This document shows positions 1 to 6,899 of a stretch of 8,879 nucleotides of DNA, piece after piece. Position 1 is the first letter of the stretch. Every line of letters starts with the position of its first letter. Location of the stretch: assembly GCA_945834545.1 (NCBI GenBank), contig CAMAHO010000088.1:1-8879 (forward strand), given 5' to 3'. The notes under the pieces were generated by a model. The model was not told the DNA's origin and did not search any database. It saw only the letters and a program-made list of their open reading frames with translations. This stretch comes from an uncultured Lachnospiraceae bacterium (GTDB taxonomy: Bacteria; Bacillota; Clostridia; Lachnospirales; Lachnospiraceae). The translations under genes and the position numbers were made by a program.

Positions 1-1
1 G

Positions 2-478
2 ATGCTTAGAGTAAATCTTCGTTTTTATGAAGCTTTAAGAAATGCTTTTATGTGTGTTTGGATAGGAACTATTGGGTTTATTGATGCAAAGGAAAAAATC
101 ATTCCTAATGAAATGATCTTAATAGGGATTGGTTCCTGGATACTTCTTACTATTTATGAGATTTTTTACATCGGATATGCATGGAAAAGCTGTCTGATGT
201 TTGGTCTGGTGGGAGCAGGAGTGTGCGGAGGAGGAATGCTACTTATTGCTTTGATAGTGAAGTCAGCATTGGGAATGGGTGATGTTAAGATGTTTACAGT
301 GTTGGGGTTGATTTACGGTCTCTCGATAACATATTCAATTTTACTATTCACCATGATTATTATGGCAATTATCTCTATTATTTTACTAATAGCGAAAAAG
401 GTTACCAGAAAAACTGCCATACCGGTTGGACCCTTTACAATAATTGGTTTTCTGTTATGCATGCTTGCCGGTGTTTAG
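2..478 (+). CDS. A24-family prepilin peptidase, TadV/CpaA-like (5' end uncertain)
   Basis: Integral membrane aspartyl protease of the GxGD type, expected to cut the leader from type IV/Flp prepilins at the cytoplasmic face. Both catalytic aspartates are visible: D28 in GFIDAKEKIIPN after the first hydrophobic helix, and D94 in GMGD (91-94). The C-terminal IPVGPF motif is also typical of the family. The 158 residues are almost all hydrophobic helices, and there is no N-terminal methyltransferase domain, which matches the short TadV/CpaA subgroup rather than the long PilD type. The first ATG is at base 2, so its ribosome binding site and any upstream extension lie outside the window; Met17 is a possible internal start, leaving a leader nearer the usual length before the first Asp. 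The stop overlaps the next gene's Shine-Dalgarno sequence, indicating cotranscription. This gene ties the operon to a pilus or related secretion apparatus, but no pilin, ATPase or TadB/C gene is in the window. It is AT-rich (about 30% GC in a sampled line) compared with the kinase gene downstream. Confidence 0.9.
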   Translation: MLRVNLRFYEALRNAFMCVWIGTIGFIDAKEKIIPNEMILIGIGSWILLTIYEIFYIGYAWKSCLMFGLVGAGVCGGGMLLIALIVKSALGMGDVKMFTVLGLIYGLSITYSILLFTMIIMAIISIILLIAKKVTRKTAIPVGPFTIIGFLLCMLAGV

Positions 479-482
479 GAGG
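477..482 (+). promoter_or_regulatory. Shine-Dalgarno AGGAGG for a TTG start
   Basis: A perfect AGGAGG overlaps the TAG stop of the peptidase gene and lies 8 nt before the TTG at 491. It decides the start of the WG-repeat protein: from this TTG the product begins with a clean membrane anchor (MKIKIIAIITLILAGILVTV), which any later ATG start would lose. The overlap suggests coupled translation. Confidence 0.85.
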
Positions 483-490
483 AAAAGACA

Positions 491-1792
491 TTGAAGATTA
501 AGATCATTGCAATTATTACACTTATTTTAGCGGGAATTCTTGTGACAGTTTCTTTTATCACACAGGATAATAAGGGTAAAGAGGAGTATCAGACTTATCT
601 AAATGTGGCAAGAGATAATGCTTCAAGGGGGATTCCGTATACCTCAGCAGTTAATTACAGAGCGGCATTTGCATTAAGAAATGAGGATGAGTCCATTTAT
701 AGAGAGTATCTGGCGCAACTACAGCTATTGGATGATGGTCAATATGAGACAGCATTAAAGGATTATGTGAATCTTTATCCACAATCCCAGCAGGCTTATG
801 AGGATTTGTGTACATATTATTATGAGTTAGAGAATTATGGGAAGGTAATAGATGTAGCATTGTCTGCCAGGGAGTCACAGCTGGCAACAGAGAAAGTGAA
901 GAACTATTATCTGGAATGTGCATATAAATATAGAGTTATCCGCAGTGATTTACAGGAGGCACAATCCTATCTAGGAAATGTCGCATTAATAAAACAGAAA
1001 GATATGTATGGCTACGCTGAGGATTCGGGATATATCTATTTATTACCGGTTTTTGAGCAGGCCGGCTTTATGATGAGTGATGCAGCAGCAGCCATTGTCG
1101 ATGGCGAATGGTGCATGATTAATAAAAAGGGATATGTCGTTGCGAAGCCAAGTAAAAAGGTGGATTTTATGTCTACTCTGGCTGGAGGAAGAGCCAGGGT
1201 AGCAATTGGTGGAAAATATGGATTCGTTACAAATAATCTGAAGGTACCGGATACACTTCCATATGACATGGCTTCCAACTATAAAAATAAGGTTGCAGCA
1301 GTATGTCAAAATGGGAAATGGGCATTAATTGGCGACGATGGCAGTAAGATTACTGAGTTTGTGTTTGACGATGTACTCTTGGATGAATTCGATACCTGCA
1401 TTAATAACGGCGTTATTTTTGTGAAATCAGGTGAGAAATATTACATGGTAAATTCTCTTGGTGAGAAAATATGCGAAACCGGATTTGATGATGCGCGCCC
1501 ATTCGCAGGGGATTATCCGGCAGCAGTTTGTGTGAATGGGAAGTGGGGATTCGTGGATGCTACAGGAGCCATGGTCATTGAACCAAAGTATGACGATGCT
1601 CGTTCTTTTAATATAGGTTTAGGCGGTGTTTGTGTTGAAGGAAAATGGGGCTTTATTACAACGGGGGAAGAATTCAGAATAGAGCCAACTTTTTATGATT
1701 GTAAAACTTTTTCCTCTAATGGCATATTAGCAGTTCAGGAAGAGGAAGGAAGCATGTGGGAATATATTAAGTTATTAGTTTATGAACGTTAA
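491..1792 (+). CDS. Membrane-anchored TPR-like/WG-repeat protein
   Basis: Starts at TTG. Residues 4-23 form a single hydrophobic helix, an uncleaved anchor or signal, so the rest is probably extracytoplasmic. Residues about 31-165 are predicted helical and TPR-like: amphipathic segments rich in Tyr and Leu with Ala/Tyr pairs, for example around YETALKDYVNLYP and YGKVIDVALSARE. Residues about 203-425 carry six WG-type beta repeats of varying quality: GEWCMINKKG (205), GKYGFVTNN (241), GKWALIGDDG (275), GEKYYMVNSLG (314), GKWGFVDATG (350) and GKWGFITTGE (384), the last two followed by the usual IEPKYDDA/IEPTFYDC. WG repeats occur in many bacterial proteins and generally suggest protein or ligand binding; no catalytic site is visible. 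Its gene lies 12 nt after the peptidase and 14 nt before the next gene. The layout (anchor plus helical repeats) resembles the ectodomain of the kinase downstream, so it could be an envelope sensor or adaptor of the same system. The domain call is firm; the role is inference. Confidence 0.85.
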   Translation: MKIKIIAIITLILAGILVTVSFITQDNKGKEEYQTYLNVARDNASRGIPYTSAVNYRAAFALRNEDESIYREYLAQLQLLDDGQYETALKDYVNLYPQSQQAYEDLCTYYYELENYGKVIDVALSARESQLATEKVKNYYLECAYKYRVIRSDLQEAQSYLGNVALIKQKDMYGYAEDSGYIYLLPVFEQAGFMMSDAAAAIVDGEWCMINKKGYVVAKPSKKVDFMSTLAGGRARVAIGGKYGFVTNNLKVPDTLPYDMASNYKNKVAAVCQNGKWALIGDDGSKITEFVFDDVLLDEFDTCINNGVIFVKSGEKYYMVNSLGEKICETGFDDARPFAGDYPAAVCVNGKWGFVDATGAMVIEPKYDDARSFNIGLGGVCVEGKWGFITTGEEFRIEPTFYDCKTFSSNGILAVQEEEGSMWEYIKLLVYER

Positions 1793-1806
1793 CAGAGGGA
1801 TAAAGG

Positions 1807-2454
1807 ATGGATAACAATTACTACAATGATAACAACAGAACTGATAACGGCAGTATTTTGCAAAACACAGGGCAGAGCAACGCTCAGTACAGTGCTAAAT
1901 ACCAAGTGCCGGATACCTCACAATACAATAGCTTTGAGGGTAAGGCTTACTATGCAATGATGGAAGAGCAAAAGAAGGCTGCTGAAAAGAAAAAAAGAAA
2001 TTTGATTTTAAACATTGCATCTGTAGTTGTTATTGTGGTAGCGATTCCAATTATCATTATTTCTGTAAAAAGAATTAGGAACAATATGGTAAAAAAATCT
2101 GCGTTTCAGAAAGTTAACTCGACTATGTTGTCCTCCAATTCGGATTTGTCGGATTTTGAGGTACTCTTTAACGAAACAGACAGCAAATCTGTAGTTGAGG
2201 AAATGAAAAATACTGGGATGAAAGAAAAGGTATCGGATTACTTTAAGGAAACAATGATTTCAAGCGGTGTTGCTGACGAAGCAGAGGTTTCTAAGTATGT
2301 AGACTACATTATGGATACTTTTTCAAGCTGGTTAGAGCAGAGTGACGGCACAGAGGTGGAAGAATTTCTAAATATGAAAATTGTTCAAGAAATTCTGAAT
2401 GGTACGGGATTGAGTGTGGATGATTTACCTGATATAGGGGAACTAAAATTTTAG
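1807..2454 (+). CDS. Single-span membrane protein of unknown function
   Basis: I do not recognise the family. The 215 residues show three parts. The N-terminal tail (1-50) is polar, rich in Asn, Gln and Tyr, and looks disordered. A Lys-rich stretch (EEQKKAAEKKKR, 53-64) leads into one strong transmembrane helix (about 65-87). After KRIRNN comes an acidic, helix-rich region (about 95-215) ending in DLPDIGELKF. Positive charges flank both sides of the helix, so orientation is unclear; the longer Lys cluster before it favours N-in, C-out. The ATG has AGAGGG at 1794-1799, 7 nt upstream, and the gene lies 14 nt after the WG-repeat gene. The tail resembles short disordered tails of kinase substrates but lacks the TTVL motif found elsewhere in the operon. 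It could be a membrane adaptor or regulator in the phosphosignalling module. The coding call is strong; the function is unknown. Confidence 0.8.
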   Translation: MDNNYYNDNNRTDNGSILQNTGQSNAQYSAKYQVPDTSQYNSFEGKAYYAMMEEQKKAAEKKKRNLILNIASVVVIVVAIPIIIISVKRIRNNMVKKSAFQKVNSTMLSSNSDLSDFEVLFNETDSKSVVEEMKNTGMKEKVSDYFKETMISSGVADEAEVSKYVDYIMDTFSSWLEQSDGTEVEEFLNMKIVQEILNGTGLSVDDLPDIGELKF

Positions 2455-2477
2455 GATAGGAAACGGAGAACAGTGAT

Positions 2478-4397
2478 ATGGACATGGAATTTATATACGA
2501 AGAAAAAGATGGTAGCAAATTTCTGATAGCAAAGCAACCGGAGGACACGGAATTCGACTCTTTGGTTGTTGGCATGATTACGAATAATACCATACCCGGC
2601 GTGGCTCCGGCAATATTTACTCAAGTGGATGACTGTAAATATGTCAAGTATAATGTGACGGCTAAGATACCTCTAAAGGAGTATTTAACGGGGTATATTC
2701 AGAAACAGAGACTGATACAAGTTTTTACGGATATAGCCAGAGCAATGAGTAGCGTCGAGGAGTATATGATTGACCGTCATAATATACTGTTGGATGATGA
2801 ATACATATTTGTTGACGCTGAGAGCGGAAAAACATCAACTATTTGTGTACCTTTTACACAGATGGAACAGGACGATGAGACAATCTTAAAGTTTTTCAAG
2901 AATGCGGTTTTTTCCGTTCAATTTGACAGAAGAGAAAATAATGACTATGTACCAAAGCTGATTGGATTTCTTAATGATTCCAAGACATTTTCAGTACAGT
3001 CATTCCTCAAACTCATGGATGAAATCATGTATGGTGAGGCTGCTACTCAGACCGGCTTTGCCTTGCAGTCCGGCATGACCGGATATATACCCCAGACAAA
3101 CCAGGCAAACTATGACCCGCAGACAGGTCAACCGGTTCAGAACGGATATGCTCCACAGCCGGAGCCTTCAGGATTCGCTGGTCCTACAGGACAAACCGGA
3201 CAGACAGGGTATACTGCGCAGCCTGGTTATAGCATACCGCAGGGTCAGACGGGATACACTGTCCAACCCACACAACAAGGTGTTAGTGCGCAGACAGGCC
3301 AAACGGCATACACCCCACAGCCTGCCCAGCCGGCTTATAATGGTCAGGCAGCTCAACCTGCTTTTACAGGGCAAACAGCACAGCCTCCTTTTGCAGCACA
3401 AACACAACCTCCCTTTACAGGGCAACCGGTGCAGTCCGGGTTTGGAAATGCTGGCATAGAATTGCCGGGAGGAACTCCCGCCACTCAGGAGAAGAAGAAA
3501 AAAGGACTCTTTGGCAAGAAGGAGGAAGCCCCCAAGGCAGAAAAGACGAAACATGAAAAAAAGAAAAATGCACCTGCACCGGAAATTCCCACATTTGCGA
3601 TTCCGGGAACCGTACAGTCTATTGGAAACGGTATACCGACGCCGGGCCCCGCTGTAGTACCCCCAGTGGCACCAGTCGAAAAAGGAAACTCCGGAAAGCT
3701 GCCATTGTTTAAGAAGCAGAAGGAGGAAAAGGCGGCTCCTATACCCAATGTACCGCATCTTGTACCCAATGTTCCACCGATACCTGCTCAGGTTCAGCCT
3801 CAGGTGCAGCCACAGATACAGCCTCAGATACAACCGCAGGCACAGCCCCAGATACAACCCCAGGTACAGCCTCAGACAAAGGTGAACAATGTGTCTATGC
3901 CAAGCAATCCATACAGCGTGAATTTTACGGGCACGTTAAACCCGGCCATGAATTTCGGAGAAACGACGAATTTGGATACATACAAGAAGAATGTCGAGCA
4001 GAGTCAGTTTGACATGCCACAGCAGGAAAAGAAAGGCTATGGAGATACGACCGTGTTAAATCCTTCCCAATTACCCGGTGGGATGGGGTATGCACCGGCT
4101 ATGGCCTTTGCCAGCTTGATACGCAGAAAGACCAATGAACGGATTTCCATCAATAAGCCGGTATTCAAAATAGGCAAGGAAAGAAGCAGTGTGGACTATT
4201 TTGTAAGTGATAATACTGCAGTCAGCCGTAACCATGCCAATATCATCAATCGCAACAATACATATTTCATTATGGATAACAACGCCACCAACCATACCTA
4301 TGTTGCCGGAAGAATGATTCCCAGCAATGTGGAAGTAGAGCTTCATGATGGGGAAATCATCATGTTAGGGAATGAAGAATTTCAGTTTAAGGCGTAA
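2478..4397 (+). CDS. DUF6382-like / Pro-Gln-rich linker / C-terminal FHA protein
   Basis: Soluble 639-residue phosphothreonine reader. Residues about 1-185 form a compact domain that I match from memory to DUF6382, which occurs in clostridial FHA proteins. Residues about 190-520 are a long disordered linker: degenerate Gln/Gly/Thr/Pro repeats, two Lys-rich patches (338-363 and 411-418) and a regular QxQP tract (438-466). GDTTVLNPSQLPGG (522-535) precedes the FHA domain (about 545-639). FHA marks: FKIGKERSSVDY (563-574), where Lys567 replaces the usual Arg of the IGR motif; SRNH (583-586); and NATNHT (602-607), with His at the Gly of the usual NGT loop. The phosphopeptide-binding Ser583 and Arg584 are kept, so binding is likely. 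There is no membrane segment or signal peptide. The ATG at 2478 has GGAG at 2465-2468; the ATG two codons later is an alternative. It lies just upstream of the phosphatase and kinase, making it the obvious reader of their signal, possibly recruited to the membrane by the repeat protein at 6900-7664. Confidence 0.92.
   Translation: MDMEFIYEEKDGSKFLIAKQPEDTEFDSLVVGMITNNTIPGVAPAIFTQVDDCKYVKYNVTAKIPLKEYLTGYIQKQRLIQVFTDIARAMSSVEEYMIDRHNILLDDEYIFVDAESGKTSTICVPFTQMEQDDETILKFFKNAVFSVQFDRRENNDYVPKLIGFLNDSKTFSVQSFLKLMDEIMYGEAATQTGFALQSGMTGYIPQTNQANYDPQTGQPVQNGYAPQPEPSGFAGPTGQTGQTGYTAQPGYSIPQGQTGYTVQPTQQGVSAQTGQTAYTPQPAQPAYNGQAAQPAFTGQTAQPPFAAQTQPPFTGQPVQSGFGNAGIELPGGTPATQEKKKKGLFGKKEEAPKAEKTKHEKKKNAPAPEIPTFAIPGTVQSIGNGIPTPGPAVVPPVAPVEKGNSGKLPLFKKQKEEKAAPIPNVPHLVPNVPPIPAQVQPQVQPQIQPQIQPQAQPQIQPQVQPQTKVNNVSMPSNPYSVNFTGTLNPAMNFGETTNLDTYKKNVEQSQFDMPQQEKKGYGDTTVLNPSQLPGGMGYAPAMAFASLIRRKTNERISINKPVFKIGKERSSVDYFVSDNTAVSRNHANIINRNNTYFIMDNNATNHTYVAGRMIPSNVEVELHDGEIIMLGNEEFQFKA
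3048..3437 (+). repeat. Degenerate Gln/Gly/Thr/Pro-rich repeats in the FHA protein linker
   Basis: Codes for residues 191-320, made of loosely repeated blocks about 10 residues long such as QTGQTGYTAQPGY, GQTGYTVQP, GQTAYTPQP and GQTAQPPF, with an aromatic residue at a regular place. It is low-complexity and probably disordered: a flexible arm between the N-terminal domain and the rest of the protein. The units have diverged, so it is an older repeat than the tract at 3789-3875. Confidence 0.7.
3789..3875 (+). repeat. QxQP tandem repeat (seven 12-bp units)
   Basis: Seven consecutive 4-residue units Q-(V/I/A)-Q-P (residues 438-465) followed by a partial Q. The third base varies (cag/caa, cct/cca/ccg/ccc), so the repeat is kept at protein level. 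It probably forms an extended polyproline-like spacer. In-frame copy number changes would be tolerated. Confidence 0.85.
4041..4082 (+). other. Thr-Thr phospho-motif candidate upstream of the FHA domain
   Basis: Codes for GDTTVLNPSQLPGG (residues 522-535; Thr524 and Thr525). It nearly matches the 16-residue unit repeated in the protein at 6900-7664 (ATTVLTADQLPGG) and lies about 40 residues before the first conserved FHA motif. The position parallels the Thr-Thr motif upstream of the FHA domain in actinobacterial GarA/OdhI, whose phosphorylation makes the FHA domain bind its own tail. The match is seen in the sequence; phosphorylation is inferred. Confidence 0.6.
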
Positions 4398-4415
4398 TCA
4401 CAGGGGAAACAGGAC

Positions 4416-5183
4416 ATGGAATATTTAGTTTCAGCAACCACAGATGTGGGAAATGTTAAGAAAACCAACCAGGACAGCATCAATGTCAAGACCATGACCA
4501 TCAATGGGGAAAAGGTCGTTATGGCTGTGCTGTGTGACGGAATGGGTGGTCTGGAAAAGGGCGAGGTGGCCAGTGCTACAGTCATCAAGGCCTTTCACAA
4601 ATGGACCGTGGAGGTTCTTCCCGGATTGTATGCAAGGGGCTTTACCGAGAACGACATCCGCTCGGAATGGACAAGACTTATTACGGAGAATAATGAGAAA
4701 ATCAAGCTTTACGGAAAAAGGTGTGCCATTTCCCTAGGCACCACCATTACAGCGATTCTGTTGGCAAAGGGAAATTATTACTGTGTCAATGTAGGGGACT
4801 CCAGAACCTACGAAATATACGACCAGGTAGTTTCGCTTACCAAGGACCAGACTGTGGTAGCCAGAGATGTGGAGCTTGGGCTGATTACTCCTGAGCAGGC
4901 GGCAACGGATCCCAGACGAAGCGTCCTGTTGCAGTGTATTGGTGCATCAGAAACGGTTTACCCTGATTTCTTTTTTGGGAAGGAAAAACAGAATGCCGTG
5001 TATATGCTCTGTAGTGATGGTTTCCGTCACGAGATTTCACCCGAGGAGATTTATGCCGCATTCAGGCCTGACAATATGATGAGTGCGGATCAGATGAAAG
5101 AGAACGAAATTGCTCTGATAGATTTAAACAAGAGACGGATGGAGAGAGACAACATCTCCGTTATCACTATCAGAACCTATTAG
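4416..5183 (+). CDS. PP2C-family Ser/Thr protein phosphatase
   Basis: Metal-dependent (Mn/Mg) phosphatase expected to remove phosphate from Ser/Thr sites written by the kinase encoded next. The 255 residues cover a complete cytoplasmic PP2C domain with no extra regions. Motifs in order: TDVGNVKKTNQD (9-20; Lys15 where Arg is common; metal ligand Asp20), CDGMGG (40-45, metal ligand Asp41), GTT (108-110), VGDSR (126-130), LTKDQT (141-146, where many homologues have DH), CSDGF (199-203, metal ligand Asp201) and DNISVI (245-250, metal ligand Asp245). All metal-binding aspartates are present, so it should be active. The length is usual for bacterial Stp/PrpC enzymes. The ATG follows AGGGG (4402-4406); the gene starts 18 nt after the FHA gene and ends 12 nt before the kinase. 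Adjacent PP2C and Hanks kinase genes are a standard bacterial pairing. Confidence 0.96.
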   Translation: MEYLVSATTDVGNVKKTNQDSINVKTMTINGEKVVMAVLCDGMGGLEKGEVASATVIKAFHKWTVEVLPGLYARGFTENDIRSEWTRLITENNEKIKLYGKRCAISLGTTITAILLAKGNYYCVNVGDSRTYEIYDQVVSLTKDQTVVARDVELGLITPEQAATDPRRSVLLQCIGASETVYPDFFFGKEKQNAVYMLCSDGFRHEISPEEIYAAFRPDNMMSADQMKENEIALIDLNKRRMERDNISVITIRTY

Positions 5184-5195
5184 GAGGAAGGATTC

Positions 5196-6887
5196 ATGTT
5201 ACAAGTTGGCTCACTGGTAGATGGTAAGTACCGTATCCTGAGTGAAATCGGCCACGGCGGTATGTCTGTGGTATATATGGCCATCAACGAAAAAGCAAAT
5301 AAAACCTGGGCTATCAAAGAGGTCCGTAAGGACGGCGTGTTGGACTTTGAAGCGGTGCGTCAGGGTCTGGTAGTGGAGACCGATATGCTTAAGAAATTAA
5401 AGCATCAGTATCTGCCCAGTATCATAGATGTGATTGATCAGGACGATTCCTTCCTGATTGTAATGGACTATGTGGAGGGTAACTCCCTGGAGAAAGCTTT
5501 GAAGGAATACGGAGCCCAGCCTCAGGAAAGCGTTATCGAATGGGCGAAGCAGCTTTGCGATGTACTTGGCTACCTGCATACCAGAGAGCCTGCAATCATC
5601 TACCGCGATATGAAACCGGCCAATGTTATGCTTAAACCTGACGGCCATGTCACTTTGATTGACTTTGGTACGGCACGAGAATATAAGGAGAAAAATTTGG
5701 CGGATACCACCTGTCTGGGAACCATTGGCTACGCAGCACCGGAACAGTTCGGCGGCATGGGTCAGACAGATGCCAGAACAGATATCTATTGTCTGGGAGC
5801 CACATTATACCATTTGGTAACCGGAATGAATCCCAGCGAGCCTCCCTATGAAATCAAACCCATATGTGATATCAATCCCGGCTTATCCAGTGGTTTGGAA
5901 CGTATCATTTTAAAGTGTACCCAGAGAAATCCTGATGACAGATACCAGTCCTGTGCGGAGCTGATGTATGATTTGGAGCACTATGAGGAAATCGATGATG
6001 TCCATCGAAAAAAACAGATGCGTAAGCTGGGTCTATTCGCAGGAATGGCAGTTCTCTCAGTAGCCTTTGCCGTGGGAGGATTTTCGGTAGGTCAGGTAGC
6101 CCGCTCCAAGGCAACTGACTTTTATGAGGAGTATATGGAAAATGCAGACAGTGCCACCAATGACACTGAAAAAATAGACTACTACACCAAGGCTATTGCA
6201 GTACCGAATAAAGCTGGTACGGAGGATGCTTACCTGGGACTGATAAAGGCAATCAAAAGCAACAACAATGAGAGCGTCTTTACAGCCCAGGAAGAGGAAA
6301 TCATAGTTTCCCAGATTATGAACAACAGGAAGGAGCTGGAAGCCAATCCGGAAGCCTATGTGGATGTGTGCTTTGAGCTGGGAAAACTATACTGGTATTA
6401 CTATGACAACGGAAATGGAGACAATCAGGCAAACCGAATGAAGAGCTCCATTAAATGGTTTGAGAATGCTATCAACTATGCTTCAGAAGATTACCCCAAT
6501 ATTGGAATGTGCAGGGTATATTCCAGTATCGGTTCTTTCTATAGAGATATTTCAACAGCAACGGTAGAAGCCAGCGACAGAGGCCTTTACAGACCCTTCT
6601 TTGATGAATTGAACCAGTTGCTGGATACCGTATTTGCAGACGATGAGGACGAGATTGTAAAGCTGGAGCTACTGGAGCTGGCCAGAAGTGCTATGCAGCA
6701 GTATGCCACCAAGATGAAGAAGGATGAGGTCAGCCTGGAGGAAATGCAGGCCCTTTACCAGAAAGTGGAAAGCCAGCTGGATGCTGTTGCTACCACCACA
6801 GATGCTACGGATGAGAAAAAGGCCTCAACAAAGGCTCTACTAACAGACACGTTACATGCTATACAACTGGCATATGGCGCAGAATAG
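5196..6887 (+). CDS. Transmembrane Hanks-type Ser/Thr kinase with helical ectodomain
   Basis: The cytoplasmic kinase domain spans residues about 12-262. Seen: Gly-rich loop GHGGMSVVY (19-27), ATP-binding Lys41 (AIKEV), Glu61 on the C-helix, catalytic loop YRDMKPANVML (136-146) with Asp138, Lys140 and Asn143, DFG (156-158), activation segment DTTCLGTIGYAAPE (170-183), Asp196 and Arg249. All catalytic residues are present; the one change is Tyr for His in HRD, a variant I recall in other clostridial kinases. A basic stretch (RKKQMRK, 271-277) precedes one transmembrane helix (about 278-300), giving kinase-in, C-terminus-out. The external part (301-563) has no PASTA domains; it is helical and TPR-like (YYTKAIAVP, YVDVCFELGKLYWYYYD, SSIKWFENAINYA), with a polar Thr/Asp/Lys segment near the end. 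It therefore differs from PrkC/PknB and probably senses something other than muropeptides. Thr171/Thr172 are the likely autophosphorylation sites. AGGAGG (5182-5187) overlaps the phosphatase stop region, so the pair is tightly coupled. Confidence 0.96.
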   Translation: MLQVGSLVDGKYRILSEIGHGGMSVVYMAINEKANKTWAIKEVRKDGVLDFEAVRQGLVVETDMLKKLKHQYLPSIIDVIDQDDSFLIVMDYVEGNSLEKALKEYGAQPQESVIEWAKQLCDVLGYLHTREPAIIYRDMKPANVMLKPDGHVTLIDFGTAREYKEKNLADTTCLGTIGYAAPEQFGGMGQTDARTDIYCLGATLYHLVTGMNPSEPPYEIKPICDINPGLSSGLERIILKCTQRNPDDRYQSCAELMYDLEHYEEIDDVHRKKQMRKLGLFAGMAVLSVAFAVGGFSVGQVARSKATDFYEEYMENADSATNDTEKIDYYTKAIAVPNKAGTEDAYLGLIKAIKSNNNESVFTAQEEEIIVSQIMNNRKELEANPEAYVDVCFELGKLYWYYYDNGNGDNQANRMKSSIKWFENAINYASEDYPNIGMCRVYSSIGSFYRDISTATVEASDRGLYRPFFDELNQLLDTVFADDEDEIVKLELLELARSAMQQYATKMKKDEVSLEEMQALYQKVESQLDAVATTTDATDEKKASTKALLTDTLHAIQLAYGAE

Positions 6888-6899
6888 GAGGAGAGGGAT

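Noticed and set aside
3112..3459. 115-codon + strand open frame inside the FHA gene
   Set aside because: It is a frame-shifted reading of the repetitive linker, with a basic nonsense-like composition, and it would overlap a well-supported gene.
3168..3857. 229-codon open frame on the minus strand opposite the FHA protein
   Set aside because: It lies entirely opposite the low-complexity linker, whose Gln/Pro/Lys codons contain few reverse-strand stops. The product is a Leu/Arg/Cys mix without domains.
5196..6887. PrkC/PknB orthologue (symbol prkC)
   Set aside because: The external part lacks PASTA repeats, so orthology to the muropeptide-sensing kinase is not supported.
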